From Angiostrongylus vasorum (taxonomy: Eukaryota > Nematoda > Chromadorea > Rhabditida > Metastrongylidae), in assembly GCA_018806985.1 (NCBI GenBank), contig JADANN010000433.1, positions 992,001-1,056,000 on the forward strand: DNA of 64,000 nucleotides. The letters run 5' to 3'. The notes under the pieces are model-generated. The model saw nothing but the letters and a program-made list of their open reading frames with translations. It was not told where the DNA came from and ran no database searches. The position numbers were made by a program, and so were the translations under genes. This document shows positions 53,201 through 63,369 of this stretch, piece after piece; within the stretch, counting starts at the first letter, position 1; the number at the start of each line of letters is the position of its first letter.

Positions 53201-55587
53201 TCATCTCAAATGATGTAAGTGCAGCTATAAAACGCTTAAGAAGGGCGGGTCTAGAGAATTAGGTAAACGTAGTTGAAATGCCACCGAGTAATCTTAGACG
53301 CCAACTAGTTCGTAACCGCCTATATGACCGTCTATGTGCAACGCAAAATTGCATAATTTGCCCCTAATTGGGTGATTGCATGAGCTCGGGTACAGTTTAT
53401 CTGATCTCCTGTAAGACGTGCGGAGACGATTACATTGGCGAAACGGGCAGACCCCTCTGTGTCAGCATAAAAAGAACACCTGGTCGGTAAACGTAAACCA
53501 AGTATCCCACTAGGCACGCATAGGACCCAGAGACATAGCGGGGGAGGACTTTTGAAGTACGTGTCACTATCCTCGCGCAAGAATCGAGAACACAAGCGCG
53601 CAAAATTCTCGAGGCATTCTGGATCAATTCCAAGAATCCGAAAATGAACCGCAGGGAGGAATGCCTCATTATCACGCGTGATATTGAGCAGTTGATAAGG
53701 CTGTTATTTTGATGAGAGGGGCATATTACGCTTCCATGTGAACTCTGTGCGGTTGGTCTCCACGCGACATACTCAGTGGAAGCCTCATAGAAAGCGGTGA
53801 GTGTGCAAAACTGTGTTCAATGTGATTGAAATCTTGGTTCAACGTTTTCTCTGTTTGGTTATGGAGGTGTTTGGCCGAATAGATTGCTGTCAACTTGACC
53901 TTTCCAGGCTCTGAGGAAGGCGAAATCCGACGAAACGTCAGCTTGTTCGTGAAAAACGAATAAAATAACACCTCGTGTTTGCTCAACAAGAATACGAAGA
54001 ATTACTTGATCAATGCCGAGGTTAATAGAAAGTCGGACGTGGAAGTTGCTTCAAACAGACTTACATCATCCAGAAAAATGCGATCATTTGATTTTCCGTG
54101 GTTGTACGAAACGAAAACCTCCGGTTCCCATCCGGAAAACTCTCCCATGTTGCTCATCACGCATTCGGTCACGAAGTCGTCTCCCTGGAAAGCTGGTGAA
54201 CTGAAGTTAAATTGTGAACAGTGTAAGCATGAAATTTTTTGGATAACTGACAATGTGTTGCTAGAGCTGCCAAACTATTAAGCCATAAAGTAATACAAAG
54301 AGATAAAATTCAAAAACTCTTGATTTTCTGCGTAATACATCGCCCCTTGTGCAGTCGCCTTGCACAGAAATCGGTTTGGTCGTGGAAGAATATGAGTCGA
54401 AATAGTGGAAAATTTCTTCCGAACAATAAACAGCAAGACCGCCTGGCAGAATAAGCTTGCAATACTCTTGGAAACCTTTTTTACATCAAAATTCTAACGG
54501 AAGTCATTCCAGAGAGCGGTATTCGAAATGTCAACAAGGAGAGAGGACGACGTACTGTATACTCCGGGGTCTGCCCATCATACGAGATTAGAGTTGCAGT
54601 AAAATGTTACTGTAAACCATAATAATCTTGCACCATATTATAAGTTTTTTAGGATTGACAAAAAAGCACATTATTTCCGTAGTTTTGTTCTGTGTTTTTT
54701 AGATGAATATAAACCACAAATAAGTCGCATTTGGTCTTGCTTTCTTGACTTCTGCTGGAGAAAATTCGTTTACAAACCACATAACGAGTACTTGCTAAGA
54801 TAGCTTGAGACGAAAACGAATCAGTGTTTGGATGAATTTTCATCTTCATATCGCAGCATTCCCAACGCTTCCATTCGTTTCGAGTTGTTTTGCGACAGCA
54901 GGATTTTTGAACTTCTTTCTTCAACGACATGTTGATTGGTGGTCGAACGTTTACTTTTTCCCAGGAGGCTTGAGATAGCGGTTGCTGGGCGTTTTCAAAT
55001 CGTCACCGTAGGCATGAAAGTTGCCAGCTGTTGGGGATCAAAAAAAAGTTTACTGCCTTTTCACTCAAATTTTTCTAAGTACGATAGCGAGTTTTGTGAT
55101 CAGCCGATCGAGCACTCAACAGCGGTGTAGTAACCCGATTCGATCTGATCGAAAAGAGTCGAAAACAATCAATAATTGTAGTAAGCAAAAAGGGGTTAGA
55201 GCTGTGAACACTTTGTAAAGAACTTGCCATAATGGTGTCGTTCGAGAACGCAATAGCAATGTATTGCTGTTGTACAGATGGTATCAACGAAGTGGCTACC
55301 ATTTCTATGCGCAATTTATTTGGTCCCGCAACGAAAAATATTAAGCCGATTGTACAATCAAGATTTGGATTGCAACCAGCCGGCTTGAATAGGCATGCTT
55401 TCGTCTTACCACATCCATCTCTGTAAAAAAGAAAATACTGTGGATAACACATATTGATCTTCTGCATGTTTATTAATTTTACTTATTTTTGTAGAGTTTT
55501 TTACATAAATATGCTTTCTACATACGAGGCTACGGTATTCTTTTTCACAAAAAAATCGAGAAGAATTATTGGAAATGTAAAAAACAT
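50026..55587 (-). CDS. Single-DOMON secreted/GPI-like surface protein, six exons, 276 aa
   Basis: Exons on the minus strand: 55587-55526, 55420-55228, 54184-54065, 51127-50956, 50548-50457, 50217-50026; all phases match. Residues 1-21 are a signal peptide (MFFTFPIILLDFF). Residues 22-about 213 form a DOMON fold recognisable from DGCGKTKACLFKPAGCN, QYIAIAFSNDTIMGDDFVTE, SYNHGKSNDR, IDGRLVCHFTQ and FFIMSATG. DOMON domains bind haem or sugar and act outside the cell or in redox chains. Residues 214-262 are Ser/Thr/Pro-rich and the last 17 are hydrophobic, fitting a GPI signal or membrane anchor rather than a cytochrome b561 partner. Six cysteines (25, 31, 38, 43, 93, 146) suggest disulfides. Intron 3 holds a Penelope-like element. 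Ligand unknown. Confidence 0.82.
50457..50548 (-). CDS. DOMON gene exon 5
   Basis: Split Glu, then VNAHDTNHGSHFYPIVSSAK and INPSLLGNVK, the last DOMON strands. Acceptor tgtttcag, donor gtcagt. Confidence 0.82.
50956..51127 (-). CDS. DOMON gene exon 4
   Basis: 57 codons plus G: DEHRTLFSNISSHVIDGRLV, CHFTQQIIPQIDRKNG, then FFIMSATGSAQPD. Acceptor aatcttcag, donor gtacgt. The 128-residue ORF on the opposite strand here is its shadow. Confidence 0.88.
51355..51540 (-). repeat. SINE family B, left arm of inverted pair
   Basis: gatgctgagatatttgcaaa, caggtatctgcggtggagaa, gtccttcgtttcgcctgtct. In DOMON intron 3. Confidence 0.7.
51541..51725 (+). repeat. SINE family B, right arm of inverted pair
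   Basis: gaaggacccgcatggtgtgg, gcgcgttcgttcccccatcg, gtggtaaataaaa. Joined directly to the left arm through the shared gagagaaaggcg region. Confidence 0.7.
52181..52190. repeat. Target-site duplication, left copy
   Basis: cttcaaacag, repeated exactly at 54049-54058 on the other side of the element. Confidence 0.8.
52191..52331 (-). repeat. Inverted terminal repeat of the Penelope-like element
   Basis: Near-identical reverse complement of 53768-53915. Both translate to the same peptide (KVKLTAIYSAKHLHNQTEK...) on opposite strands. The inverted copy stops at CAGGCTCTG, inside the ribozyme-like motif. Confidence 0.85.
53906..53944 (+). ncRNA. Hammerhead-ribozyme-like module
   Basis: AGGCT, CTGAGGA, a GGCG/CGaC hairpin, GAAAC, GTC and then AGCTT. 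It has the CUGANGA, stem II, GAAA, GUC order of a type I hammerhead with stem I formed by the flanks. Helix III is absent or just ACGU, so only a dimer could close it. Activity untested. Confidence 0.4.
54049..54058. repeat. Target-site duplication, right copy
   Basis: cttcaaacag; the next six bases, 54059-54064, are the gtaagt donor of DOMON exon 3 on the minus strand. Confidence 0.8.
54065..54184 (-). CDS. DOMON gene exon 3
   Basis: 40 codons, phase 0-0: GDDFVTECVMSNMGEFSGWE then PEVFVSYNHGKSNDRIFLDD. Acceptor ctttccag, donor gtaagt. The retroelement's target-site duplication starts directly after this donor hexamer. Confidence 0.88.
55228..55420 (-). CDS. DOMON gene exon 2
   Basis: 64 codons after a split Ser: DGCGKTKACLFKPAGCNPNL, then the core DOMON strands ending QYIAIAFSNDTIM. 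Acceptor ttttttacag. Donor ATG|gcaagt is a GC-type donor. Confidence 0.85.
55526..55587 (-). CDS. DOMON gene exon 1 (signal peptide)
   Basis: ATG at 55587, 20 codons plus TC, donor gtatgt. Encodes MFFTFPIILLDFFVKKNTVA. A tttattttag acceptor ending at 55629 sits about 40 nt upstream, a likely SL addition site. Earlier starts have no signal-like sequence. Confidence 0.7.
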
Positions 55588-55628
55588 GATTCTCAAGAAT
55601 TCGTATTGAGCCTTAACATAACACATAT

Positions 55629-55638
55629 CTAAAATAAA
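55629..55638 (-). promoter_or_regulatory. Probable SL trans-splice acceptor of DOMON gene
   Basis: Reads tttattttag on the minus strand, 41 nt before the proposed start codon. Confidence 0.4.
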
Positions 55639-55654
55639 TAAAAATTGTAATTTT

Positions 55655-55785
55655 AACAACAATGGTGCTGAGATGCTTGTAAACTCCGGACCCCAGGTGT
55701 CTGCGGTGGAGAACGAACGCACTATTACCCTTTCTGGGGGCTAACGCGTTCACCACCACACCGTGGGGGTCCCTTTGTTTCGTTT
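55655..55785 (-). repeat. SINE family B, truncated
   Basis: caatggtgctgagatgcttg, caggtgtctgcggtggagaa, ggctaacgcgttcaccacca. Lies just upstream of the DOMON start. Confidence 0.65.
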
Positions 55786-56458
55786 GTATACTATAGGTAA
55801 AATATGAGAACTACATTATTTGGTGTTAAAGTATGCATTTATTTCTTAATGACCTGACTGATACTTAATACGAAAATTCCAAGGAAAAAGCTTCAGCAAT
55901 CCTGAAACGGAGTGCTCTCCATCTTTATCATTGGAAATATTAGTATTCGTGATAGAAGTGAAAGTATTAAAATCAAATTTCAAGCCAACTGTTCAGTTCT
56001 GGCCACTTTTTAACTAATTTTCTTGGCGGCACTGTGAATTCAGAAAACCTTACCATTGTAAAATAATACTTCTGATTTGGTCGGATCCTCTACTCCTATG
56101 AAATAATGACTTGTTCAATAATATGTACTAGAGGCGCTCATTTTCTCATTAATACTCTCCATGACTTTGAGATTTGCCAGCGTAGTCGTTTCTTTTTCTG
56201 ATCGTCACAACGGCTAAAATCCTTGTTTCCGTTTATAAATGCTGTTTTACCACTAACACAATACTGTTATTCCATGAACTTCAGTGCCCAACGTTTTCCG
56301 AAAACGCGTAAGGACATAAAGTGTAGAAATTTATATAAGGTGAACTGTTGGAAAAGGTGAAAAGTGTTCACGTATTTCCTCTAAATTGATTGATTCGACC
56401 ACTTTTATGTGATTCTCGATATGATAGAGCTAATCTGTTGAAATAAAAGCTTTTATTC

Positions 56459-56498
56459 GGCTAACGTTCCGGCCGGCGCTTTCGTCTACCTGAGAGCC
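56459..56498 (-). ncRNA. Divergent hammerhead-like module
   Basis: The minus strand has GGCTCTCAGG at one end and GTTAGCC at the other, so stem I is kept. The middle is GC-rich and the core is not canonical. Confidence 0.2.
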
Positions 56499-56820
56499 TT
56501 GTTGATTCGAGTCGAGGGTCCACAGTTGTCCGCCATCACGATGTGGGTGTTCGTTGTCTCACCGAGTTAAATCCAGAGTGGTGAATTTCAATCAGCGGTA
56601 CTTTTTATGCAGGATGGGTGTTGATTGATTGCCGCTTCCAGTATGATTTACTTTGAGAGGACAGTGCATCCTGTAGCAGTCGGTATTTCGTTTGCTGGTG
56701 GCACCGCCGAGTAATATTAGCCATTAACGTGCAGTGTTTCATTCAGTGAATTCGACTCGATGCGACAGGGAGCACTCAGATTGCGACAGCGGCTAGCTGT
56801 GTGCCATAGACGCGGACCAA

Positions 56821-56860
56821 CCTGACTCTGAAGAGGGAGAAAGTGCCGAAACGTTACTCG
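56821..56860 (+). ncRNA. Hammerhead-like module
   Basis: CTGAAGA, G, GG...CC, GAAAC, GTT. Only two or three stem II pairs remain. Confidence 0.25.
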
Positions 56861-57329
56861 AATAGAAGTTTTTATAATAATGTTGTGTCGGCTCCATCGT
56901 ACGGAAAACAACTGATTATTGTTACCGATGTTTAATGAAAGTCGGTTTTTAAAACGCATCTATGCAGTTGTTCCTCGTCCAGGTAAGTAAAGTGAACCAC
57001 ATGAAATAATCACCTTCACCTAACTCCCTGTCAAACTAACACATTCACTGAAGTGTGTAACATTTGATTTGAAGCCGATCATTTAATTATCTGTATCACG
57101 CTCATTGACAGAGAAAATGCCACCGTCAGGGTAAATCGAGCAAAGCAAATTTCATCTTCGATTCGATCGCTTTCCATCTTTCGTATTACTTAAATCGAAG
57201 CGATAAATTAGAAGTGATAGTGGGTTTCTAAGCAATTCTGATACTTGAGAGTTTTGGTAAGAATTTTGTGCCAGGTGTGCTTCCAGGTTTTATAAGTGTA
57301 AAAGTGATTATAGTTATTGTTGAGCAGCA

Positions 57330-57600
57330 CTTGGAGACGTTATGCGATACACACAGGGTTGGCTCGATTCTGCGATCTCAGCTCTCCATTCCCCTCTACT
57401 CTTCGGTGCCGGCGTTTTAAAGCTGGATTTCTCTGCGAGGATAAAAATCTTGCTTGGAAATTGGTTGACCCTAGGTACGTGTAACAACTCACTGTGTATA
57501 TTAAACGTGCAATCAATCATCTCTAACGATGTTTGATTGAATCGAATGCATGGCGCTTCTTCAGAGATTAATCAACGCCCCAGGCTTTTTTCCCTAAGGA
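57330..57600 (+). repeat. SINE family A, degenerate
   Basis: gatacacacagggttggctc, cgattctgcgatctc, aatcgaatgcatggcgcttc, agattaatcaacgccccagg. Confidence 0.5.
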
Positions 57601-58220
57601 TATTATGAGACAAGAGATCTATATGAAATTCCGCAGCATATTTTCCACATTACGTTGTCGATGATACAAACTGATTCTAAAGAAGGCTGAGTAAATTTCC
57701 TTAACTGCACAGCTCTTTCAAGTTTATATAATAGATAGTTGAGGTTCTTTAATATAAATAGTCCTATATACAATTTCTTAATCACTAGAGTATTTGAGAA
57801 GTTCTAAACCCCTATGGATTTATGGTAGATGCTTGCTCCATCTCCATATTTACAATTTCTATCCAACTTCTTCAGTTTAGAAAATGCTTAGAACTGGGGT
57901 TTAAAAAAGAAGTCCAAAAGAAAAAGAGAGAAAGAGTAAAGAAGGTTCAAATTTCCAAAGTTTGCTACAGAAGTACAGCGTCGCCAACATTAACGATACA
58001 TTGGAGAACATCACCGGGACTTCTACTGGGACTAACATGCACCCCTTATTCATTTGATTCTATATTTGAAATATGAGCGCTGCCCTAAAGAAGTAAAGAG
58101 AACACATTTCGTTATCTACACAAAACCAAAGTTCGCACTTAATAAGACAGAATAGGAAAAGGATAAGACAGGATGTAGGCGACGATGTGTACATTCTTGT
58201 GGTTTTTAATTCAACTAATA

Positions 58221-58224
<4 letters not shown>

Positions 58225-58268
<44 letters not shown>
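58225..58268. repeat. (AT)n microsatellite
   Basis: About 22 units, intergenic. Confidence 0.95.
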
Positions 58269-58270
<2 letters not shown>

Positions 58271-58350
58271 TATATGTTCTTACTCGCTTTTTGTTTAACT
58301 GACGCGTGCTTGGCTTAAATGCTCTTATTGTTATTATTGTTGTTGTTCGA

Positions 58351-58390
58351 TGGCTGACATTTCGGCAACTTTGCCGTCCTCAAACCCGGG
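58351..58390 (-). ncRNA. Hammerhead-like module
   Basis: Minus strand: TTGAGGA, C, GGCAA-AG-TTGCC (perfect 5-bp hairpin), GAAAT, GTC, AGCC. Confidence 0.35.
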
Positions 58391-60089
58391 ACGTATAATA
58401 TGCAACAATAGCCCGTGCAGCTGGACCAACCGTGTGTTGGTCACATAAGATGCTCACGGGTACAGATTCGATCCTTTGAGCTAACAGAGTTTTCTACGAA
58501 CTGAGATATGCTCGCGTAGAATTGAAGGCAACCGTTATTTGAACATCGAACGAATAGAATGCAATGCATTACGGTCGGGAGTGAAAAGTTCATCGCTTAA
58601 AGGTTGGATTTATTCGAAGTTCATCCAACAAAGAATCAGAATTTATCGATGTCTTGAAACAATCGAATAGTTCATAAAAATTGGGAATGTATTGAACTTC
58701 GTAGCCCATCCATCATAAGAACTCGAAATGATGATGGCAGTGATATGAGTCAGCAGTACTATCATTCAATGTGTTCATTGCTTCTTAAAATATAGTTGAA
58801 CTAACAAAAAAATAGCTGTAGAGTAATGAATTTCCACTCCATCCATGAGAACAACTGCTTACAATCAAAAAAATTCGCAATATGCGGAAGGTCATTCAAC
58901 GATTCAAACCAGTTCCTATTAAAATACTGTCGTATTGAACTAATGTCAGACCCTATTGGAGTTCAACAACGAAATCGGCCTCCGTGAAATCGGAAAGGAT
59001 AATCAACCGTTGAATAGACGGAAATAAGGTCACAGCGATGTTACCGTTTTTTTTAAGGCTCAGGAAATCCTACAAACTTATTAGACTACCGAAGAGGGTC
59101 AATACATAAGCTGGATCGAGATCAATCTAAATGCCGAATATGATCAACATCAACATCATCAGATAATCTATTGAGCGAAGACACAGAAGACAAGAAGGTT
59201 TGACGTTCATCGTTGCCTTAGAGGTGTGCCTCCACGGATTCGACTCCATTTGTAGCATCGTATAGATGATTGAATACACATTTGTGTTATAGAATGTCTC
59301 TTGGAAGCCTACCACTTCCCAGATAATCCTTCTAAAAAAATTTTCAACGTCGCAGTCATGAGCACTTTGGTAACCTATTACAGAGGGTTAAACTGAAGAC
59401 CATGTGTCCATTGCAAGGACTTCTAGCAGCATCGCATCGGCGTATATAATTATTGAATGTGGTGAAAAAAATTGTTCTTTCCATTACAACGTACTTAGAT
59501 CACGAGAAACGGAAATCATTAAAGCACGCTATATTTATTGGCTCGCATCACCAAAAAGAAGAGTGGAGAATAGGGAAAAAATTTCCTGAACTTTTCAGGA
59601 TTTACATAACAAATTCACCTAATGGAGAGTACACCAGAGCGAATCTACGAGGATAATAGGACAGCGGTGTATATACATGTTAAGTTTATTATTGACAGAT
59701 TCATCACACTCACAAGTTGACGTTCCCAGGAAATAGTGTAGCGTGACGAAAATTTCGATTCAGTGCGGAAGTACAGAAGGTCAAGTTTTTTGGAGACATG
59801 AAAAACAGAAACGAGGAAAATGAATGTGAATTGACATAAGATTAAAACAACATATGACTTGAATTTGTCTGCAGATGTTTCCAATACTTCACAAAGGTTA
59901 TCCATATACTGATTATCTTATACACACCGTGCATAAATCTCTTCTTAAAATAAACTTTTTTTCATCGTTCTACCCAAACTTTATCTTGTCAGCAATTACA
60001 ATTGCTACCTGCTATTGTTAAGGCCGTTTTCTCTGAGAGATTTGCAAATGTCGCTACGTTTTCATTAAAATAACGAGAAGCTTTCCTAT

Positions 60090-60370
60090 GAAGGATAAAA
60101 GTGTAAAGCTGTCAACGTTGATAAATCTCTGAGAGACGCGCTATGCATCCGACATTATTAACTACCGTTGCAGGTGACTGAAAGCATATCTGGTCTATAC
60201 AGTGACTCGCGGTGGCCTACTGATTGTAACGAGCCAGTGGTGCTATCCTTCCAGACAAGTCTATTTGCCGAAAGAGGAGAGATGAAAGCCATGGTGAGCC
60301 TGTGGCGAGGGATCAATCCCATGTGTATTGCAGAGCTCCTTCGACCACCGCGCTACAGGCGCCTAGCTTG
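60090..60370 (-). repeat. SINE family A
   Basis: aaggataaaagtgtaaagct, gactcgcggtggcctactga, atccttccagacaagtctat, gggatcaatcccatgtgtat. Confidence 0.7.
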
Positions 60371-60854
60371 AAGAATTTTTGCATGTACTAAAAATAACAT
60401 GTGCTGACATTAGCACAAAAAATGTGAAGAGTAAGCCGTATGGGTGTGGGCAAGCCTATAAGCCTTTAAAAGCCTTTCTTATCGTCAAGGAGATTAGTGG
60501 AAAGGAATATCAGAATCAGGCACTGTATACACCGTCATTACTGCTACGGTAGAAATAAAGTGTGTTACAGTATTCGTACATCGCCAAAGAAGCAGTTTTT
60601 TTCGTTGCTCGAGTACTACTTTTTGTTCAATAATTGACGTAATTATTTCAGTGCTAACACTTTTAGAAAGTGTCGCCCAAGACACTAGACATTTTCATTT
60701 ACAATCCCAACAAGAACGATTATTTTTCTAAAGCTTCACTTTATCATAGCAATATATCAGCACTTCAGCCTCGTTGGCACGTGTTGTACTGCGATTAAAG
60801 TACTTCTACTGAACATACGTGGCCGCTTGTTCTACTTCACCCACTTTCCTTATA

Positions 60855-61000
60855 AAGCCTTCCATCATTCTGTTGTAGACAGATTGGTAACAGATCTATA
60901 TGGGAGGATAAAAACAGTGACTTGACGAACTGCTCTGGAACGAACAAACGAGCGATGTGCAGTAACATAGCATTAACCACCGTGACATCTACGATCCAAA
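60855..61000 (+). repeat. SINE family A fragment
   Basis: aagccttccatcattctgtt, agattggtaacagatctata, tgggaggataaaaacagtga: the middle of the family only. Confidence 0.35.
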
Positions 61001-61130
61001 TGGAAAAAGACTAAGTTTCACATATGGTTGATATGTAATCTTAACCATTAGAGTTTGAATCAACATATTTAGTTGCATGTTAATTTAGCTTATGGCAGAT
61101 TGGCAAAAGTTGTTCCAGTCGCAATGACAC

Positions 61131-61165
61131 AGCTCTCAGGAAAGCGAAATCGCCGGGACGTCACC
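61131..61165 (+). ncRNA. Degraded hammerhead-like module
   Basis: agctctcaggaaagcgaaat then cgccgggacgtc: the same order with a mutated core. Confidence 0.2.
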
Positions 61166-62230
61166 CATCGAACAACGACAACAACAACAACGACAACTTT
61201 TACCAACCTCGCATAAGTTACACAAGTGTAGTTCTTAAGAACATATAAATAATTATATCGACTATTTATGCTGAGTTTTGCAGAAAGTCGGTCTTCTAAA
61301 GGTTGAATCGTTTGGCTTATATGGAAAAGGTGAAAGTACGTCGTTTGAGTTGAAGTCATTTAAGAATTTCCAGTAGAACGAACGCTTTCTATAAAATTTT
61401 AGTGCATTACGGGCATTTACAAAGCATTACAACTAGTTCATACATGTGTTGTTGAAGGATTCATGTTCAGGAATCTAATAGCAATCTGATGTTTATAAAA
61501 AATTATCGAAACGAAGTAAAACGCTAAAGAAAATAATGACTTATGGGCAGCTACAAAAAAGGGTTACGTATTAAATTTGATTGAAAACATGAAATTTTTG
61601 TCATGTGGAAGAGAAAATGATAAACGCCTTATGAAGAATAGGGATCTCTCACCTGTTCATTAAAAGTTCACCTTCACTCAAGATGACGGTGGTTGCCATC
61701 ATTATAGTTCTCAAATTCACAAACATCGCGGACTATTCGAGATAACTATGTCCGTCAATGGTGCGTAGACGACGTAGGCAAGTAATTAAATCACTTCGAA
61801 AACTTCATACTGCCCTTTGTGAAACGCCACGCCTACTTTTGTAACAAATCGCCTTGATCGACCGATCATCGGTCGCCATGTCGCCTTGCCACCACACCCA
61901 TATGTCAACCACGTAACTAAGTTAAATCAGTCGTACGAGCCACTCAATTAACCATCTAGTCGGTAGTGATGACGGTGATGGTTTTTTATGTATCCTGGAA
62001 CAGTTTTCAATTGTGTACATCTTTTATAGGATTGCTTACCACTTCAAATCTTAAGTGAAATTCAACAAAATTAAACTAAAAGATAAAGCCAAAAGCATAA
62101 AGTACAAAGTAAAGTATAAAGAAGTAATTTTCATGGCCTGCATAAAATTAACTTCGTCATTCTTGAACAATTAGATATTTTCTCGATAAACACATACGAA
62201 GCTACTACTGTAGAGTATTTGTTCAGAACA

Positions 62231-62268
62231 ACTGACGTTTCAACGGATTTCGCCTTCTTCAGTCCTTG
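62231..62268 (-). ncRNA. Hammerhead-like module
   Basis: Minus strand: CTGAAGA, A, GGCG...CGTT (two G-U pairs), GAAAC, GTC, AG. Confidence 0.35.
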
Positions 62269-63288
62269 TAAAGGTCATGTTAACTGCAATAAAGGTCGGC
62301 CAAAGACCTCAGTTACCTAATTGCGAAACCTAGACTTTCAGTCGTATTGGTAATAATGTACCTTCTTCGGGAATCCACCGATTTCCATGAGAGTTCTGCT
62401 GAGTATTCCACATGGAGACCAACCGCAAGGAGTTTATATGGAAGCGTAAAGTACCTCTTTGATGTTAAGATATTAACCTTAAATATTGTGTGGTACCTCC
62501 CGAGATAGTGAGGCTTTCCTCTCTACGATTCGCTTTTGAATTCCTGGAATCTATGCAGAATGTTTAGAAGGTTTTATGCCTTATAGTATTAGATTACTGT
62601 GAGAGAATGGTCCAACTTCAAAACCTTCCTCGTTGTGTTTCTGTGTTCTATGCTCTTCTAATTGAACAATCTTTTCTACTTTATACGTTGTGTCTAGGCG
62701 TTCTTTCATACGAACTTATGGTGCTTTACTCGTTTCGCCACTGTATTCATCACCGCACATTAAACAAGGTACACCATACCCAAAATTATGCAATCACCGT
62801 CTCTACCGTTAGGACATATTGTGGAATTTTGTCCTGTGCATAGACGCTCGTAGAAGCCGCTACGAACTAGATGGCGTCTTAGAGTGTTCGGTAGTAGATC
62901 AATCACTGCTGCCGAATTATCTAAATCGCCGATTTTAAGGAACGTTGTATGGGTGTGCTTATTTCGTTCGAAATAAGGGGGAAAGATGAAAGGAACCGTG
63001 TTTTCACTTGACTTGTTGTATTGGAGCTTAGTCTTTCTCCTAAACCCTTCACGAACAGCCGCCGCTTCTCACCTTTCGAAAATGGTTATTATTGGCGCAA
63101 AATCCAGATGTTCCTCCTTCTACTGTCTTCCTGTAAACGCAATCTTCACTGTTCAGAAAATTTTCTCACAAGCGCCCTTTTTGGGCGTGAAAGGTGAGAG
63201 AAGAGTAAACGGGATTGAAATGTATGATTTTTATGTTGAGGTTACGGAGGTGCTTAGTTGACTTGATTGCAGTTAACTAAACCTTCCC

Positions 63289-63326
63289 AGGCTCTGAAAA
63301 AGACGAAATGCGCAGAAAGGTTAACT
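63289..63326 (+). ncRNA. Degraded hammerhead-like module
   Basis: aggctctgaaaaagacg, then a mutated core and gttaac. Confidence 0.2.
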
Positions 63327-63369
63327 GCTTTGAAAACAATATCGGATGTGTTTGACAAGAAAATAGCGA

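Larger units (their letters stand above)
52191..54048 (+). mobile_element. Penelope-like retroelement, 5'-truncated and inactive
   Basis: The element runs on the strand opposite to the DOMON gene, inside its intron 3. From left to right: an inverted terminal copy (52191-52331), an RT from about 52334 (LLKHIPAHLTN, SFDVSTLYTNV, QIRGLAMGQRLAPG and the catalytic YIDD), a WYRKPSNKNI segment near 52970, a GIY-YIG endonuclease (GTVYLISCKTCG, DDYIGETGRPL) at 53376-53690, and a direct terminal copy (53768-54048) with the ribozyme-like module. The coding part is broken by an in-frame stop near 52388 and several frameshifts. RT plus GIY-YIG in this order identifies Penelope-like elements. The repeat cttcaaacag flanks both sides. 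Confidence 0.88.
56445..56965. mobile_element. Non-autonomous element with inverted Penelope-type ends
   Basis: The left end (56459-56498) has the module in minus orientation, the right end (56821-56860) in plus orientation, followed by atgtttaatgaaagtcgg. The 320 bp between them encode nothing I recognise. Confidence 0.5.
57600..62140. other. Gene-free right flank
   Basis: AT-rich with an AT tract, two SINE pieces and two ribozyme-like modules. Minus-strand 59905-58700 has several broken open stretches that may be an old coding relic, but I recognise no family. Confidence 0.45.
62145..63365 (-). mobile_element. Degenerate Penelope-like element with inverted ends
   Basis: The minus strand near 62890-62700 reads LRRHLVRSGFYERLC and a decayed GIY-YIG matching the 53280-53450 copy. 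Its 3' end (62460-62145) carries the ribozyme-like module. The opposite end, 63240-63365, is the same terminal sequence in plus orientation, as in the intronic element. Confidence 0.6.

Noticed and set aside
55075..55467. 130-codon uninterrupted minus-strand ORF as a gene by itself
   Set aside because: Only 55228-55420 matches DOMON. The rest is intron sequence read through; splice sites and phase support the shorter exon.
57822..58076. Possible exon ending NDTLENITGTSTGTNM
   Set aside because: A ttgctacag acceptor exists, but no donor partner or family could be found nearby.
58700..59905. Minus-strand patchwork of open stretches
   Set aside because: Many stops, no motif I can name; could be an old coding relic but unsupported.
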